64,000 nt of DNA from Larkinella soli (GCF_003703975.1 NZ_QTJY01000009.1:62001-126000), one strand, 5' to 3'. Shown: positions 51,251 to 61,156, numbered from the stretch's first letter. Notes: generated by a model from the sequence alone, not told the origin. Made by a program: numbers and translations.

Positions 51251-54200
51251 TTAGAATGAGATATTCAGGCCGATCGATGCGGTGGCGAAGAACGGGTAAT
51301 CGTTCTCGACGCCGTCGCGCTGCTCGGGATCGAAATAGCCCTGAAAGGCGCCCAGCCCGCTGATGGTGAACAGATCCTGGCCGGAGAAGAAGAACCGCGC
51401 CCGGGCCACCTTGATCCGCTGGGTAAAGGTCGAGGGCAGCGTGTAGCCGATCTGGATGTTCTTCAGACGCATATAGCTGGCGTTCAGTACCCACTTGTCC
51501 GACGACTGGTAGTTGTGCGTGCCGCCGACGTAGGGCCGGGGATACAGCGCATCCGTATTTTCGGGCGTCCAGTAGTCGCGGTGGATCGCCAGCGCCTGTT
51601 TCCAGGTCACCAGCAGCGGGGCGATGGCTTCCGTGTTGGGGCGATAATTCCGCTTGCCGACGCCCTGGAAGAAGGCCGAGAAGTCGAACCCTCTCCACTG
51701 CGCTCCCAGCGTCACGCCGAACAGATAGCGGGGCTGGGTACTGCCGAGCAGCACCAGGTCGCCGTAGTCTTCCGAGCTGCCTTTCCCGACCGTCAGGCGG
51801 CCGTCGGCGTTGCGGTCGATGTATTTGACGTCGCCCGGGCCGGTACGGTTATCCTGGAAGGCCCAGTTCTTTACCTCATCGGCCGTTGCGAAATAGCCCG
51901 TCGTCTGGTAACCCCAGATGGTATTGATCGGGTAGCCTTCGATGAGGTTGTTCGTACCGGCCGAGATCACCTTGCGCCCCGAGAAGCTGAGCAGCTTGTT
52001 CTGGTTGTCGGAGAAGTTGATGGAGAGCGAGTAGTTGAACTCCTTGCCGATGCGGTCGCGGAACCGCAGTTCGGTTTCCCAGCCCCACGACTTCAGCTCG
52101 CCGTTGTTCCGGCGCGGGGTGCCGATCCCGATCGTGGCCGGTAACTGCTGCGGGGTGAGCATGTTCCGGTTATACTTGACGTAATAATCGCCACTGAACT
52201 GGAGTCGATTCTGGAAGAAGCCGAGGTCAATCCCGCCGTTGGTGGTTTCGATGGTTTCCCACGACAGGCTGGCCGACGGAATCGAGCCCTGGAAGATATA
52301 AGAGGTGCGCGTATCGCCCAGCACGAGGTTGTTGTTCCGGCTCAGCTGGCTGAGGTAATCGTAATAGCCGATGGCGTCGCCGAGCGCCCCGCCCAGACGG
52401 CCCCACGATCCGCGCAGCTTGAGTTCGGAGAAGAAGGGCAGCTTGTCACCGAACCACGGCTCGCGGTGGACGTTCCAGCCGATGGAGGCCGAGGGGAAGA
52501 TTTTTCTGCGCAGACCGGGCGCCAGCCGGGAGCTTTCGTCGGACCGCAGGGTGGCCTCGATCAGGTATTTGTCATCATAATTGTAGTTGAACCGCCCGAA
52601 GACCGACTGATAGGCATACGTCCGGATCGTCTGAAGGTTGGCCTTGGTGCGGTCGTCGCCGAGGTTGAGCGTCGGCAGGTCGTTGCTGACGAGGTTGCTG
52701 GCCGAAGAGAACACCTGGTCGAAGCGGAAATCCTCCCACTGATACCCGGCAAACAGGCCGAAATTATGCTTGTCGCCAAGCTTGAAGTCGTAGTTCGCCA
52801 GGAATTGCAGGTTCGTGTTTTTGGTCAGTTCGTCGGTGATCTGGTAGGAGTTGACCTGGTTCAGATAACTCAGAACCTTCGATTTACCCCAGAGCGGTAC
52901 GGTCCGGAAGAACACCTCCCGGTCGCCCAGGCGGTATTGCGTTCCGGCCACGGCCCGCAGTTGCAGACCCTTCACGAAGTTGCCGAGCGTCATGGTAAAG
53001 ACGCCGTCGAAAAAATTCTGGTTGTAGTTGTTATACCCGCCGGCTTCGAGGGCTCCGTAGGCCGTGGCGGCCGAACCCGCGCCGTTGTAGCGGCCCTCTG
53101 GGGTGAAAAAGGGCGTCCGGGTGCGCAGGCGATAGACCTGGTAGAGCAGACCGCCCCCGTTGGCGTCGACCGACGAGCTTTTCGTCCGTTCGTTGGTGTA
53201 CGACAGGCGGCTGTCGAGCGAGAGGTGTTTGGTCAGCTGCGAGCCGAGGTTGACGCGCAGGTTATAGCGTTTGTAGTTGTCCGGCCCCACCTTGAACACG
53301 CCCTGTTTGTTGTAATACCCGGCCGAGATCAGGAAGTTCAGCTTGTCCGTACCGCCCCGGGCCGTCAGGTTGTGGGTCTGCATGGAGGTGTATTTCCGCA
53401 GCAGGACGTCCGTCAGCGACTTCTGGTTGTAATAAAGGTAGGTGGCCGTGTCGAGCGGGTTGACCACGTAGGGAACGCCGTCGCGGATGCGCTTCAGGTC
53501 CTCCTCGGTATATTCCGGGCCGCTGCCCGAGTTTTTCCGGGCGAGGTTGGAGAACTCGGCTTCTTCGAGCAGCGACATCCGGCCCGGCACGTTGATCGAC
53601 CAGTCGACACCCTGCTGGGCGAGGTAGTCGAAGGTCACCTTACCGGATTTGCCTTTCTTGGTGGTGATCAGAATGACGCCCCCGGCGGCCTGCGCACCGT
53701 AGATGGCGGCCGCGGCCGCATCCTTCAGGACGCTGATGTTCTCGACGTCGTTCGGGTTCAGCGTCTGCATGGTGCTGATTGGAACGCTCACCCCGTCGAG
53801 GACAACCAGCGGGTTCACGTTGCCGTTGGCCGAACTGACCCCGCGAATCTGGATGGTGATGTTTTCACGGCCCGGCTGGCCGTTCGTCCGGTTGATGATC
53901 AGCCCCGGCGTCACCCCCTGCAGGGCGCTGGAGAGATTGCTCGACGGCCGATTCTCGATGACTTTGGAATCGACGGTCGAAACCGCCCCCGTCAGGTTTA
54001 CCTTCTTCTGCACCCCGTAGCCGACCACGACCACTTCCTCCAGACTTTTATCGTCCACCTGAAGTTTGATGTCGATCGTCGACTGGCTGCCGACCGGTAT
54101 TTCCTGCCGCAGGTAGCCCACGAAGCTCACGATCAGCACGGCGTTGTTGTCCGGCACCGTGAGCCGGTATCGGCCTTCATTGTCGGTGGTGGTGCCGCGG

Positions 54201-54703
54201 GTGGTGCCTTTCACGACGATGCTCACCCCCGGCAGCCCTTCGCCTTTCTCATCTGTGACGCGGCCCGCAACGGGCTGGTCGGCCCGGGCGGCCATCGCAT
54301 CGGCCGGAACCGTCGGCAGGGCGGGTGCCAGACTCTGGTTACCGGCCTGCCGGCTCAGGAGAATACGCCCGCCGGTGACCCGGTAGGTGATCGACAGCGG
54401 TTTCAACACGTTTTCCAGCACCACCTGCAGCGGCTGGCTCTCAACGTTCACGGAAGTACGGCGCTCGGCCCCGATGGCTTTGGGGCTATACATGAACCGG
54501 ATGTCGGCTTCATTTTCAATCAGAGAGAGAACCGTTTTGAGTGATTTTGCTTCCACCTGAAGGGTGATTTTCCGTTCCAGCAGGTCCTGGGCCCGCGTCA
54601 CCGTCGCGTAGGCCATACTCAGGCTGCCGATCATCAGCAGGAGCTGAAGCGAAATCCGGGAAACGGTCCGCAGCCATGCGTTCGTCGGTAAGGATTGTTT
54701 CAT
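51251..54703 (-). CDS. SusC/RagA family TonB-dependent transporter with STN signalling domain
   Basis: A 1150-residue outer-membrane transporter. After a signal ending near residue 38 comes an STN (secretin/TonB N-terminal) domain at about 45-115 (ITLQVEAKSLKTVLSLIENE; LQVVLENVLKPLSITYRVTG), then a carboxypeptidase-D-like beta domain (AGRVTDEKGEGLPGVSIVVK), the plug with LEEVVVVGYGVQKKVNLTGA and VLKDAAAAAIYGAQAAGGVI, and a large barrel ending in FATASIGLNISF. The STN domain contacts a FecR anti-sigma factor, and a FecR gene lies 33 bp upstream. So its substrate probably induces its own operon through the sigma factor at 55914. Confidence 0.95.
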   Translation of the reverse strand: MKQSLPTNAWLRTVSRISLQLLLMIGSLSMAYATVTRAQDLLERKITLQVEAKSLKTVLSLIENEADIRFMYSPKAIGAERRTSVNVESQPLQVVLENVLKPLSITYRVTGGRILLSRQAGNQSLAPALPTVPADAMAARADQPVAGRVTDEKGEGLPGVSIVVKGTTRGTTTDNEGRYRLTVPDNNAVLIVSFVGYLRQEIPVGSQSTIDIKLQVDDKSLEEVVVVGYGVQKKVNLTGAVSTVDSKVIENRPSSNLSSALQGVTPGLIINRTNGQPGRENITIQIRGVSSANGNVNPLVVLDGVSVPISTMQTLNPNDVENISVLKDAAAAAIYGAQAAGGVILITTKKGKSGKVTFDYLAQQGVDWSINVPGRMSLLEEAEFSNLARKNSGSGPEYTEEDLKRIRDGVPYVVNPLDTATYLYYNQKSLTDVLLRKYTSMQTHNLTARGGTDKLNFLISAGYYNKQGVFKVGPDNYKRYNLRVNLGSQLTKHLSLDSRLSYTNERTKSSSVDANGGGLLYQVYRLRTRTPFFTPEGRYNGAGSAATAYGALEAGGYNNYNQNFFDGVFTMTLGNFVKGLQLRAVAGTQYRLGDREVFFRTVPLWGKSKVLSYLNQVNSYQITDELTKNTNLQFLANYDFKLGDKHNFGLFAGYQWEDFRFDQVFSSASNLVSNDLPTLNLGDDRTKANLQTIRTYAYQSVFGRFNYNYDDKYLIEATLRSDESSRLAPGLRRKIFPSASIGWNVHREPWFGDKLPFFSELKLRGSWGRLGGALGDAIGYYDYLSQLSRNNNLVLGDTRTSYIFQGSIPSASLSWETIETTNGGIDLGFFQNRLQFSGDYYVKYNRNMLTPQQLPATIGIGTPRRNNGELKSWGWETELRFRDRIGKEFNYSLSINFSDNQNKLLSFSGRKVISAGTNNLIEGYPINTIWGYQTTGYFATADEVKNWAFQDNRTGPGDVKYIDRNADGRLTVGKGSSEDYGDLVLLGSTQPRYLFGVTLGAQWRGFDFSAFFQGVGKRNYRPNTEAIAPLLVTWKQALAIHRDYWTPENTDALYPRPYVGGTHNYQSSDKWVLNASYMRLKNIQIGYTLPSTFTQRIKVARARFFFSGQDLFTISGLGAFQGYFDPEQRDGVENDYPFFATASIGLNISF

Positions 54704-54736
54704 AGAAGTTGGTAATGGTTTATTGGAAAGGGTTGG

Positions 54737-55837
54737 TTATTTGCATCCGTTGCTGTACAGAACCACCTGCCCGTCGACGACTTCGTAGCGGGCCTGGATC
54801 ATCTCGCAGATCAGGTTCAGTTTTTCGAAAAGCGGTTCGTTGCCCATCTGGGCCGTCAGGTTGCATTCCGCCACGACCTTCGCGTCGTAGATCATCTTCA
54901 CGCCGTAAATCTGCTCCAGAGTGCTGAGCACCTGGGGAAGCGGGGCCTCCCGGAATTCAAAGGGATTCGTCTCGGTCGTCGTGATGAGCATCACGGGGTT
55001 TTCCACCAGCGTTTTGATTAGGTGTTCGTCGGCTTTGGAATACAGGGCCTGCTGGTTGGGCAGCAGCACCATCGCGTCGGAGGAAGCCGGCCGGCCGGGT
55101 TTTGCCTTGGCGACCATCACCCTCCCGGTCCGGACTGCCACCGACACGTGCGAATCGCCTTCGTAGGCCCTGACCCGGAAGCTCGTGCCGAGCACCTTCG
55201 TCACGACGTTCCCGGTATATACCAGAAAGGGTTTGGCGGGGTTGCGGGTCACCTCGAAGAAGGCTTCGCCCGTCAGGTAGACGGTCCGTTCGGTTTTTCC
55301 GAAATCAGGGCTAACCCGCAGGCGGCTTCCCGGCGTCAGCGTCACTTTCGACCCGTCGCTGAGCCGAACCCGCTCCGTCAGGCCGTTGGCGCCCGTCGCC
55401 GGGTCGGTCATCGGGGTCGTCCGGGCTTCGGCGGGCCGGGTCGGGGCCGTCGTTCGTTCGAGGGTCGTGTAGGCGCCGTAGCCGAGACCCAGCACCATCA
55501 GAACCGAGGCCGCCCACCGGATGGCCGGGCCGCGAAAGGCCTTTTGGAACCCGGCCGGTCGGCGGTAAAAAGGGAGGACGGATCGGCTTTGCGTGTCGTC
55601 CAGAATCTGGTCGATGCCCTGCCGGACCTCTTCAGAATCGGCGGCCGGGTCTTCCACCTGCAGCGCCCAGACCAGAATGCGGGCCTGCTCGATGATCTCG
55701 TCCTGCTCCGGATGGCGAACCTGCCACGTAATCCAGAACGTATCCGTCGGGGGCAGTTCTCCCAGCACCCACCGGCGGAAGTAGGGGTCCTGGGCAAAGT
55801 CTTCGGGTAGGAATCGCGTATAATCTTTCACGGACAA
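54737..55837 (-). CDS. FecR family anti-sigma factor
   Basis: A 366-residue membrane protein. The N-terminal cytosolic part (1-120) would bind the sigma factor. One membrane helix is at about 107-125 (WAASVLMVLGLGYGAYTTL). The periplasmic FecR domain follows (RVRLSDGSKVTLTPGSRLRV; VYLTGEAFFEVTRNPAKPFL; VLGTSFRVRAYEGDSHVSVA), then the DUF4974 domain (NPFEFREAPLPQVLSTLEQI; IYGVKMIYDAKVVAECNLTA). It relays the state of the STN-SusC to the sigma factor. Spacing: 76 bp after the sigma gene, 33 bp before SusC. Confidence 0.93.
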   Translation of the reverse strand: MSVKDYTRFLPEDFAQDPYFRRWVLGELPPTDTFWITWQVRHPEQDEIIEQARILVWALQVEDPAADSEEVRQGIDQILDDTQSRSVLPFYRRPAGFQKAFRGPAIRWAASVLMVLGLGYGAYTTLERTTAPTRPAEARTTPMTDPATGANGLTERVRLSDGSKVTLTPGSRLRVSPDFGKTERTVYLTGEAFFEVTRNPAKPFLVYTGNVVTKVLGTSFRVRAYEGDSHVSVAVRTGRVMVAKAKPGRPASSDAMVLLPNQQALYSKADEHLIKTLVENPVMLITTTETNPFEFREAPLPQVLSTLEQIYGVKMIYDAKVVAECNLTAQMGNEPLFEKLNLICEMIQARYEVVDGQVVLYSNGCK

Positions 55838-55913
55838 ATCCCGGAATTTCCCGGTTTCCGACTATAAAGAGCCGGACGGATCCGATTCGTCCTGAAAAAA
55901 ATGGAAGAAAATT

Positions 55914-56558
55914 TTAATGACGGGCGAAAAACACCAGCAGTAGGGTCAGGAACCAGTTTTTGCGGAGGAGCCGCAGGGATTCGTAGACCAGGTTGACGGC
56001 CGAGTGGTACTGGATGGACATCATCCGGGCGATATCGTCATAGTCCAGTTCCTGATAAAACCGGAGATAGAGGGCCTCGCGCTGGCGTTTGGTCAGCTGT
56101 TCGAGCAGGTGGCGCAGTTTTAACTGGTTCTCCTGCTGCATCTCCTCCTGAATCAGGCCGGTTTCCACCGCAAACTGGACGTCGAAGGCGTATTCGTCAC
56201 CCATCGCTTCGGTCGACTCGAACCGGCGGTGTTTGCGGGTTTCCTTCAACAGCTTCCGCCGGAAGGAAATCAGCAGGTAGGCCCGGATCGACCGGACCGC
56301 GTCGAGCCGTTCGCGCTGGTTCCAGAGGTCGACGAACAGGTCGTGCAGGCAGTCTTTGACCAGGTCCCGGTCAGGGCAGAGCCGGAGACCATACCGGAGC
56401 AGAAGGGCGTAATACTGATCGAGCAGGGCCGCAAAGGCTTTCCGGTCGCCGAGCCGGAACGCCTGCCACAAGACCTGCTCCTGGCTCGGATGGTCGGCGG
56501 GCTCCGACTCCGGTTCGACAGGCGGCAGGATGAGGGGTTGCAGACGGTTGCTGATCAT
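55914..56558 (-). CDS. ECF-type RNA polymerase sigma-70 factor
   Basis: A 214-residue sigma factor. Region 2: AFAALLDQYYALLLRYGLRL and CPDRDLVKDCLHDLFVDLWN. Region 4: LTKRQREALYLRFYQELDYD and DIARMMSIQYHSAVNLVYES. It matches the FecI-like group of Bacteroidota that pairs with FecR/DUF4974 proteins. It heads the sigma-FecR-SusC-SusD unit. A short tail ends in a hydrophobic FLTLLLVFFARH, which is odd for a soluble sigma factor and may tether it near the membrane or the FecR protein. Confidence 0.93.
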   Translation of the reverse strand: MISNRLQPLILPPVEPESEPADHPSQEQVLWQAFRLGDRKAFAALLDQYYALLLRYGLRLCPDRDLVKDCLHDLFVDLWNQRERLDAVRSIRAYLLISFRRKLLKETRKHRRFESTEAMGDEYAFDVQFAVETGLIQEEMQQENQLKLRHLLEQLTKRQREALYLRFYQELDYDDIARMMSIQYHSAVNLVYESLRLLRKNWFLTLLLVFFARH

Positions 56559-56638
56559 GAACGGGATCGGGTTTCGTGTGGCCGAACGTACCCCTAAAAG
56601 AAGAGGCCCGGAGTGATTTACTGATCGGTGCCAAAACG

Positions 56639-56670
56639 AAGCGGAGACGGCCGGGGGGCCGTCTCCGCTT
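56639..56670 (-). terminator. Hairpin after the acetylesterase gene
   Basis: A perfect 14-bp stem, AAGCGGAGACGGCC (56639-56652) and GGCCGTCTCCGCTT (56657-56670), over a GGGG loop. It starts 22 bp past the stop of the esterase at 56692 and lies upstream of the sigma-factor start. No long T-run follows. Confidence 0.55.
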
Positions 56671-56691
56671 CGCAGGGAACGAAACCGAAAC

Positions 56692-59600
56692 TCAGGGTTG
56701 CAGCAGTACTTTTTTGGTAACCTGCTTCTTCCCCTGCAGAAGCCGAATCAGTACTTCGCCCCGCACGCCGGTGGGCAGCGTCATCGTTTCCTCCTGCATC
56801 CGGTCGGTGCCCCGGACCTCCCGCAGCAGAAGGCGCCGACCCGTCAGGTCCAGCACTTCCAGGCGGCTCGGCGTATCGGAAGGAGCATAAAACTGCACCT
56901 GAAACGGCCCGTCGCTTGGGTTGGGATACACCAGCAGGATCAGTTCCCCGGCCGTTTCCGCTTCGGCCGCTTTCCGGCTGCCGCTGGGGCAGGAGATGGT
57001 TTTAGGGCTACCCGTCAGCGTAAAGCCCTGACCCGTCACCCGCACGCTGATCGCCTGTGAGGACCCGTTTTTGATCGCCGACGGCGTCGGGAAGTTGAAG
57101 CCGTGCCGGCCGTCGCCCTTGCCCGCATTCTGCAGGTCCTGGCGGTAGTTGGCGGCCGTCAGACTGCCGACCACATTGCCGTTGGCCAGCACGTCGATGC
57201 TCAGGGCCGTGTTGGGGCTGCTCTGGCTGTAGACCCAGCCGCCGATGTTGCGGCAATCGGCCACGTCGAGGTGCCCTTCATACGGCCCGGCCGGGTTGCT
57301 GCCCGTCGGCGTGGTCGGCGGTGGGGTCGTGCCGCCCGGACAGCCCACCGACTCGAAGCGGAACAGCCGGTGGTTCTGGAAGCCCTCGGCCGTTGTGCCC
57401 CACAGCTGCAGGGCCGGTTCGGCTCCGAAGCCGCGCAGGTCCCAGGTCACTCCGGTGCCGCCACTGACGCGCCAGGCTCCGCTGCCGTTGTCCTGCAGGG
57501 TCCAGTGTTGCCGACTGTCGCCGGTGGGGGCACTCAGCCGCAGGGGTTCCCCGAAGCCCCAGCCGTTGACGCTCATGACCTGCCCGCTGCCGTTCTGGGT
57601 CACAAAGCGGTACTGACTGCCCACAGCCTCCGCCCGCCAGGTCTGGGCATTGCTGCCGCCGGCCTCACGCTGTTCGACGGTCTGGTTGCCCAAGGCTTCC
57701 ATCACCTTGCCGGTCTGCACCGAGCGGATGCGGTAGCAGCCTGACAGGTTCCCGCCGGTCGGGGGCGGGGAGGGGGGAGGGGTGGTGCCGCTGCCGGCAC
57801 AGGTGACGGTTTTCGGGCTGCCGGTCAGGGCGTAACTGCTGCCCTGCACCCGCACGGTGAGCGATTGCGACTGGCCGTTTTTGATCGCGGCCGGCGGGGC
57901 GTAGTTGAAACCGTGCCGGCCGTCGCCTTTCCCGGCACCGACCAGATCGGCGCGGTATTCAGCGGCCGAAAAGGCTCCTACGACCGTGCCGTTGGCGAGC
58001 AGTTCGAGCGTCAGGGGCGTGTTGGGCTGGTTGCGATCCCAGACCCAGCCCCAGAGGTTGTTGCAGTCGGCCCCGTCCAGAAAGCCTTCGTAGGCTCCGC
58101 CGGGAGGGTTGGTCGGGTTGGTGGGGGTAAAGGTGCCGGGGCAGCCGGTAGACTGGAAGGCAAACCGCTGGTTGTCGTTGCCGTGCTGGCTCCAGAGGAA
58201 GATGCCGGCCCCATTGTCTAAGCTGACCCCCTCGACGTCGACGGCCATGCCGGAAGCATAGGAGGGAATCAGTTTATAGGTACCGTCGCCGTAAGGTTCG
58301 ATGCGCCACTTCTGCTGGGCCGAGCCGTTCCAGTCGTATTGATGGATGGGTGTCCCCAGGTTGGTGGAAGCGCCGGCGGCATCCCAGATTTTATTGTTTG
58401 GCGTAGCAATGATACGATACGCAGAATGATTATCGATGGCTTCGAGCCGGAAAATCTGGTTAGGGGAGCCGTTGGCGTCCTGCTGGCGGATGCGGGTGCC
58501 GTTGTTGTTGTCGGCCACCTGCAGCAGCTTGCCCGAGTGCTTGGCGCGGATGGTGTAGCAGCCGTTGGCGAGGGGGGCGGAGGAGGTAGTGCCGGAGCCG
58601 GTATCGTCGACGATGGTGTAGGGGAAGTCGACGGCCTGGGAAAGAATGAGGTTACCATCCCCATTTTTAACGACGGCTCTGTACCGCCCGGTGCAGTTGC
58701 TGCCGATGGTTTGATCAAAACACAGGGCGGCATCCAGATCGGTGGTGGTTCCATCATCCCGCACCCAGGAGTACGAGGTGCCGGCCGGAGCAGAGACCGT
58801 TGAGCCGTCAGCACTTATGCTGATGCTTTGGGCTTCCGTCCCTAAGTCCTGCACGGTGACCCGGCCGCCGTTGGGATTCTGACACAAGGCTAAGATACTG
58901 GATGTCCAGCCATCGGCGGCTTTGGTCAGGCCGGTTAGGTTAAAGTGGGTGCCGTCTTCCCGGTCGGTAATGCCGTCGGTAGACGGACCGCTATGCACAA
59001 AAGGTAAGCCTGATCCCAAGGTCAGGTTTTGACCGTCGATGACGATCGAGGAAACCTGATTACTTTCGTAAGAAGTACGAGCGACGACCCAGGGAACCGT
59101 CCGCTTGAGATCGTTGCGGGATTGCTGGATAACATATTGCAATTTCTGAGCGTACTCGCTGGCGTTGCGGACGTAGCGCTTTTCCTGGCTGAAACTATTC
59201 CCGAAAAGAGCTGGAATCACCTTGCCATTTTCGTTAACCAAATCCTTGTCACCCCATCTCGTTAACCCTGTGCTACCTTCCCTCAGCGCAACGTTGTCGG
59301 TTTCTCCCTGCATCCAAAGGACTGCTCTGACTCCATATGTTGAAGCATAATTTCTCAATACATTTGCAAAAAAATGATAGGGAGAACCGGCAGGATAACG
59401 GTTATCTCCATTCAAATCGAAACTTGCTGATCGGGCATTTTGGTCGGTGGATGTTACCCGTTGGGTAACGGTTGTCCCGCCATAGGCGGCATTAAAAAAA
59501 GCGACGGGTGCCTGACAAGCCTGGGCAACTTTGGCACCGACTGAAGCCCAGTACCAATACGAATTCCCTGTTGGCCCGATTCCGGTTCGGAATTGGTCAG

Positions 59601-60183
59601 TAGTGGTCGGCACTAAGTTTTGAATCTTCTTATACTTGTCAGGCAGCCGAGTGGGATTACTTGTTCCCAATTCGGCTTCAGGGATGACGGCCGGAGACAC
59701 CCGAACCGCATCCATAAAGGTGGTGTTAGGAGCCACCCGACCGCTTATGCCCTGCGCATTCGACTGACCTGCGATAATAAATACTTCCCCTACTCCGACT
59801 TTCCGTTTCTGTTCATAGGTTTTCGCACTACCAAAGGTGGGTTTGCGTACCGCCCGGACCGTAAGTTCATACCAGCCTTTGGGTAAGTCAGCCGGAATCG
59901 AGAAGTCGGTTTTGCCCTGAATCACCTGAAAGATGAGAGGCTGCTCACCGGTCGGATTGCCGGTGGTCAGGTCTAAGCGCTGGAAGAAGGCCTGCACCAC
60001 ATATCCTCCGCTCAGGAAAGTCTTTGAGTTGAAAGTGCCCAGGATGGTGATTCGCCCGCGACCGTTGCCGTCCTGTTGATAAACCGTCCCATCGAAAGGT
60101 ACACTGACGTTCAGAGTTTGTGCAAACAAAACGGACGATTGAATAAAAAATGAAATAAAAAAAAAGCATACAATTTTTTGCAT
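56692..60183 (-). CDS. Secreted sialate O-acetylesterase-like protein with ricin-type lectin modules and a type IX sorting domain
   Basis: An 1163-residue protein. Signal 1-21; N-terminal beta domain 22-130; SGNH esterase 133-435 with Ser141 in VFIIAGQSNAQG, LWMQGETDN, and the Asp410/His413 pair in DREDGTHFN, all catalytic blocks intact. A ricin-type beta-trefoil lies at 540-680 (CYTIRAKHSGKLLQVADNNN), a module of about 100 residues at 697-796 (WGWVWDRNQPNTPLTLELLA; GKGDGRHGFNYAPP), a second trefoil at 815-948, a second copy of the module at 968-1066, and a T9SS C-terminal domain at 1083-1163 (LLVYPNPSDGPFQVQFYAP; KKVLLQP). Pro- and Gly-rich linkers separate them. It is probably exported by the type IX system and deacetylates glycans. 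The 5' third is clearly more AT-rich than the rest. Confidence 0.9.
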   Translation of the reverse strand: MQKIVCFFFISFFIQSSVLFAQTLNVSVPFDGTVYQQDGNGRGRITILGTFNSKTFLSGGYVVQAFFQRLDLTTGNPTGEQPLIFQVIQGKTDFSIPADLPKGWYELTVRAVRKPTFGSAKTYEQKRKVGVGEVFIIAGQSNAQGISGRVAPNTTFMDAVRVSPAVIPEAELGTSNPTRLPDKYKKIQNLVPTTTDQFRTGIGPTGNSYWYWASVGAKVAQACQAPVAFFNAAYGGTTVTQRVTSTDQNARSASFDLNGDNRYPAGSPYHFFANVLRNYASTYGVRAVLWMQGETDNVALREGSTGLTRWGDKDLVNENGKVIPALFGNSFSQEKRYVRNASEYAQKLQYVIQQSRNDLKRTVPWVVARTSYESNQVSSIVIDGQNLTLGSGLPFVHSGPSTDGITDREDGTHFNLTGLTKAADGWTSSILALCQNPNGGRVTVQDLGTEAQSISISADGSTVSAPAGTSYSWVRDDGTTTDLDAALCFDQTIGSNCTGRYRAVVKNGDGNLILSQAVDFPYTIVDDTGSGTTSSAPLANGCYTIRAKHSGKLLQVADNNNGTRIRQQDANGSPNQIFRLEAIDNHSAYRIIATPNNKIWDAAGASTNLGTPIHQYDWNGSAQQKWRIEPYGDGTYKLIPSYASGMAVDVEGVSLDNGAGIFLWSQHGNDNQRFAFQSTGCPGTFTPTNPTNPPGGAYEGFLDGADCNNLWGWVWDRNQPNTPLTLELLANGTVVGAFSAAEYRADLVGAGKGDGRHGFNYAPPAAIKNGQSQSLTVRVQGSSYALTGSPKTVTCAGSGTTPPPSPPPTGGNLSGCYRIRSVQTGKVMEALGNQTVEQREAGGSNAQTWRAEAVGSQYRFVTQNGSGQVMSVNGWGFGEPLRLSAPTGDSRQHWTLQDNGSGAWRVSGGTGVTWDLRGFGAEPALQLWGTTAEGFQNHRLFRFESVGCPGGTTPPPTTPTGSNPAGPYEGHLDVADCRNIGGWVYSQSSPNTALSIDVLANGNVVGSLTAANYRQDLQNAGKGDGRHGFNFPTPSAIKNGSSQAISVRVTGQGFTLTGSPKTISCPSGSRKAAEAETAGELILLVYPNPSDGPFQVQFYAPSDTPSRLEVLDLTGRRLLLREVRGTDRMQEETMTLPTGVRGEVLIRLLQGKKQVTKKVLLQP

Positions 60184-60243
60184 ATTCAGGCTTGCTGTGA
60201 TTGTTTAAAATTATGACAAGAGATATTCAAGACTATTGCGAGG

Positions 60244-61131
60244 TTAGGGACATTCATATTCGTAATCTGTAACACTAATTCCGCTTGGATCCTCTTCGGT
60301 TAACCATAAGGGACTTAATGAATACCCATACTTGATTTGGCGTTTAACCCGACCTTGTTTATCATATAAATAGCTATAATTTATCTGATATAGTTTACCT
60401 TCTCCCCATTCTCCGCTTTCTTTTGCTTCTATTACTTTTTTTAAAAGTAAATTTTTACTATGGCTACTTTCGAAGGATTTGATTTGAGGAAGATTTGGAC
60501 GATTAGGCAGATAAGAATATGAGATAATTAACGCACCACGACGTGTTAATGTAGTCGGTATATCTTTTTCGGATCCTGATCTGAAATCTAAAGTATATTG
60601 TATTAAATTGCCGATGTTGTAATCATAAAAGGATGTAGAGGTTGCGTTTGTTATCTGAATAATATTTCCAAGAGCATCATAAGTTTCCTTTGAGGTACTA
60701 TCTGCTATGATTTTACCCCAGTTATTCAAATTGTATTCTTTTACTTGATCCGCCATCATGTTATTGGCTTTATTTGTGTCAAACCACATCCTTTGTATGA
60801 AGATCTTGTTTAAGCGATATGAATATTTAATGATGAATTGACTATTTTTTTCTTCTAAAAGTCTTCCTAAGTCGTCATAAGAATAAGTAGTAGTAACTCC
60901 AGTTCCTATTCTGACTCGAGGGCCATTTTCAATTGAAATTGTCTCTGCATCTGGCAATTGTTTTTTAGAATTATTCATCACTTTATATATAGTTTTCACA
61001 ATCCGACATCCATGAGGAGGTTGAGGTAGATTTGTAGGGTCGGTAAAGAGAGGTTCAACTTCGGTTTTGTGGCAGCTGATGGCTACCGAGAACAATATCA
61101 ATAGAAAGGTAGAATGTGGCAGGAGTTTCAT
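60244..61131 (-). CDS. Lipoprotein with YD-like repeats, paralogue A
   Basis: A 295-residue lipoprotein (MKLLPHSTFLLILFSVAISC, Cys20). After the conserved LFTDPTNLPQPPHGCRIVKT it has recurring tyrosine-containing short strands such as TTYSYDDLGRLLEEKNSQFI, SYLYDKQGRVKRQIKYGYSL and ends VTDYEYECP, reminiscent of RHS/YD repeats but far shorter than a real RHS protein. It is a paralogue of the lipoprotein at 61635-62546 with the same start, the same C-terminal YEYxCP and a conserved promoter. Function unknown. Confidence 0.8.
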   Translation of the reverse strand: MKLLPHSTFLLILFSVAISCHKTEVEPLFTDPTNLPQPPHGCRIVKTIYKVMNNSKKQLPDAETISIENGPRVRIGTGVTTTYSYDDLGRLLEEKNSQFIIKYSYRLNKIFIQRMWFDTNKANNMMADQVKEYNLNNWGKIIADSTSKETYDALGNIIQITNATSTSFYDYNIGNLIQYTLDFRSGSEKDIPTTLTRRGALIISYSYLPNRPNLPQIKSFESSHSKNLLLKKVIEAKESGEWGEGKLYQINYSYLYDKQGRVKRQIKYGYSLSPLWLTEEDPSGISVTDYEYECP

Positions 61132-61156
61132 GAGGTGAATCTAACTTAACGGTGCT

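Noticed and set aside
52466-54544. 692-codon + strand frame opposite the STN-SusC gene
   Set aside because: Shadow frame without domains.
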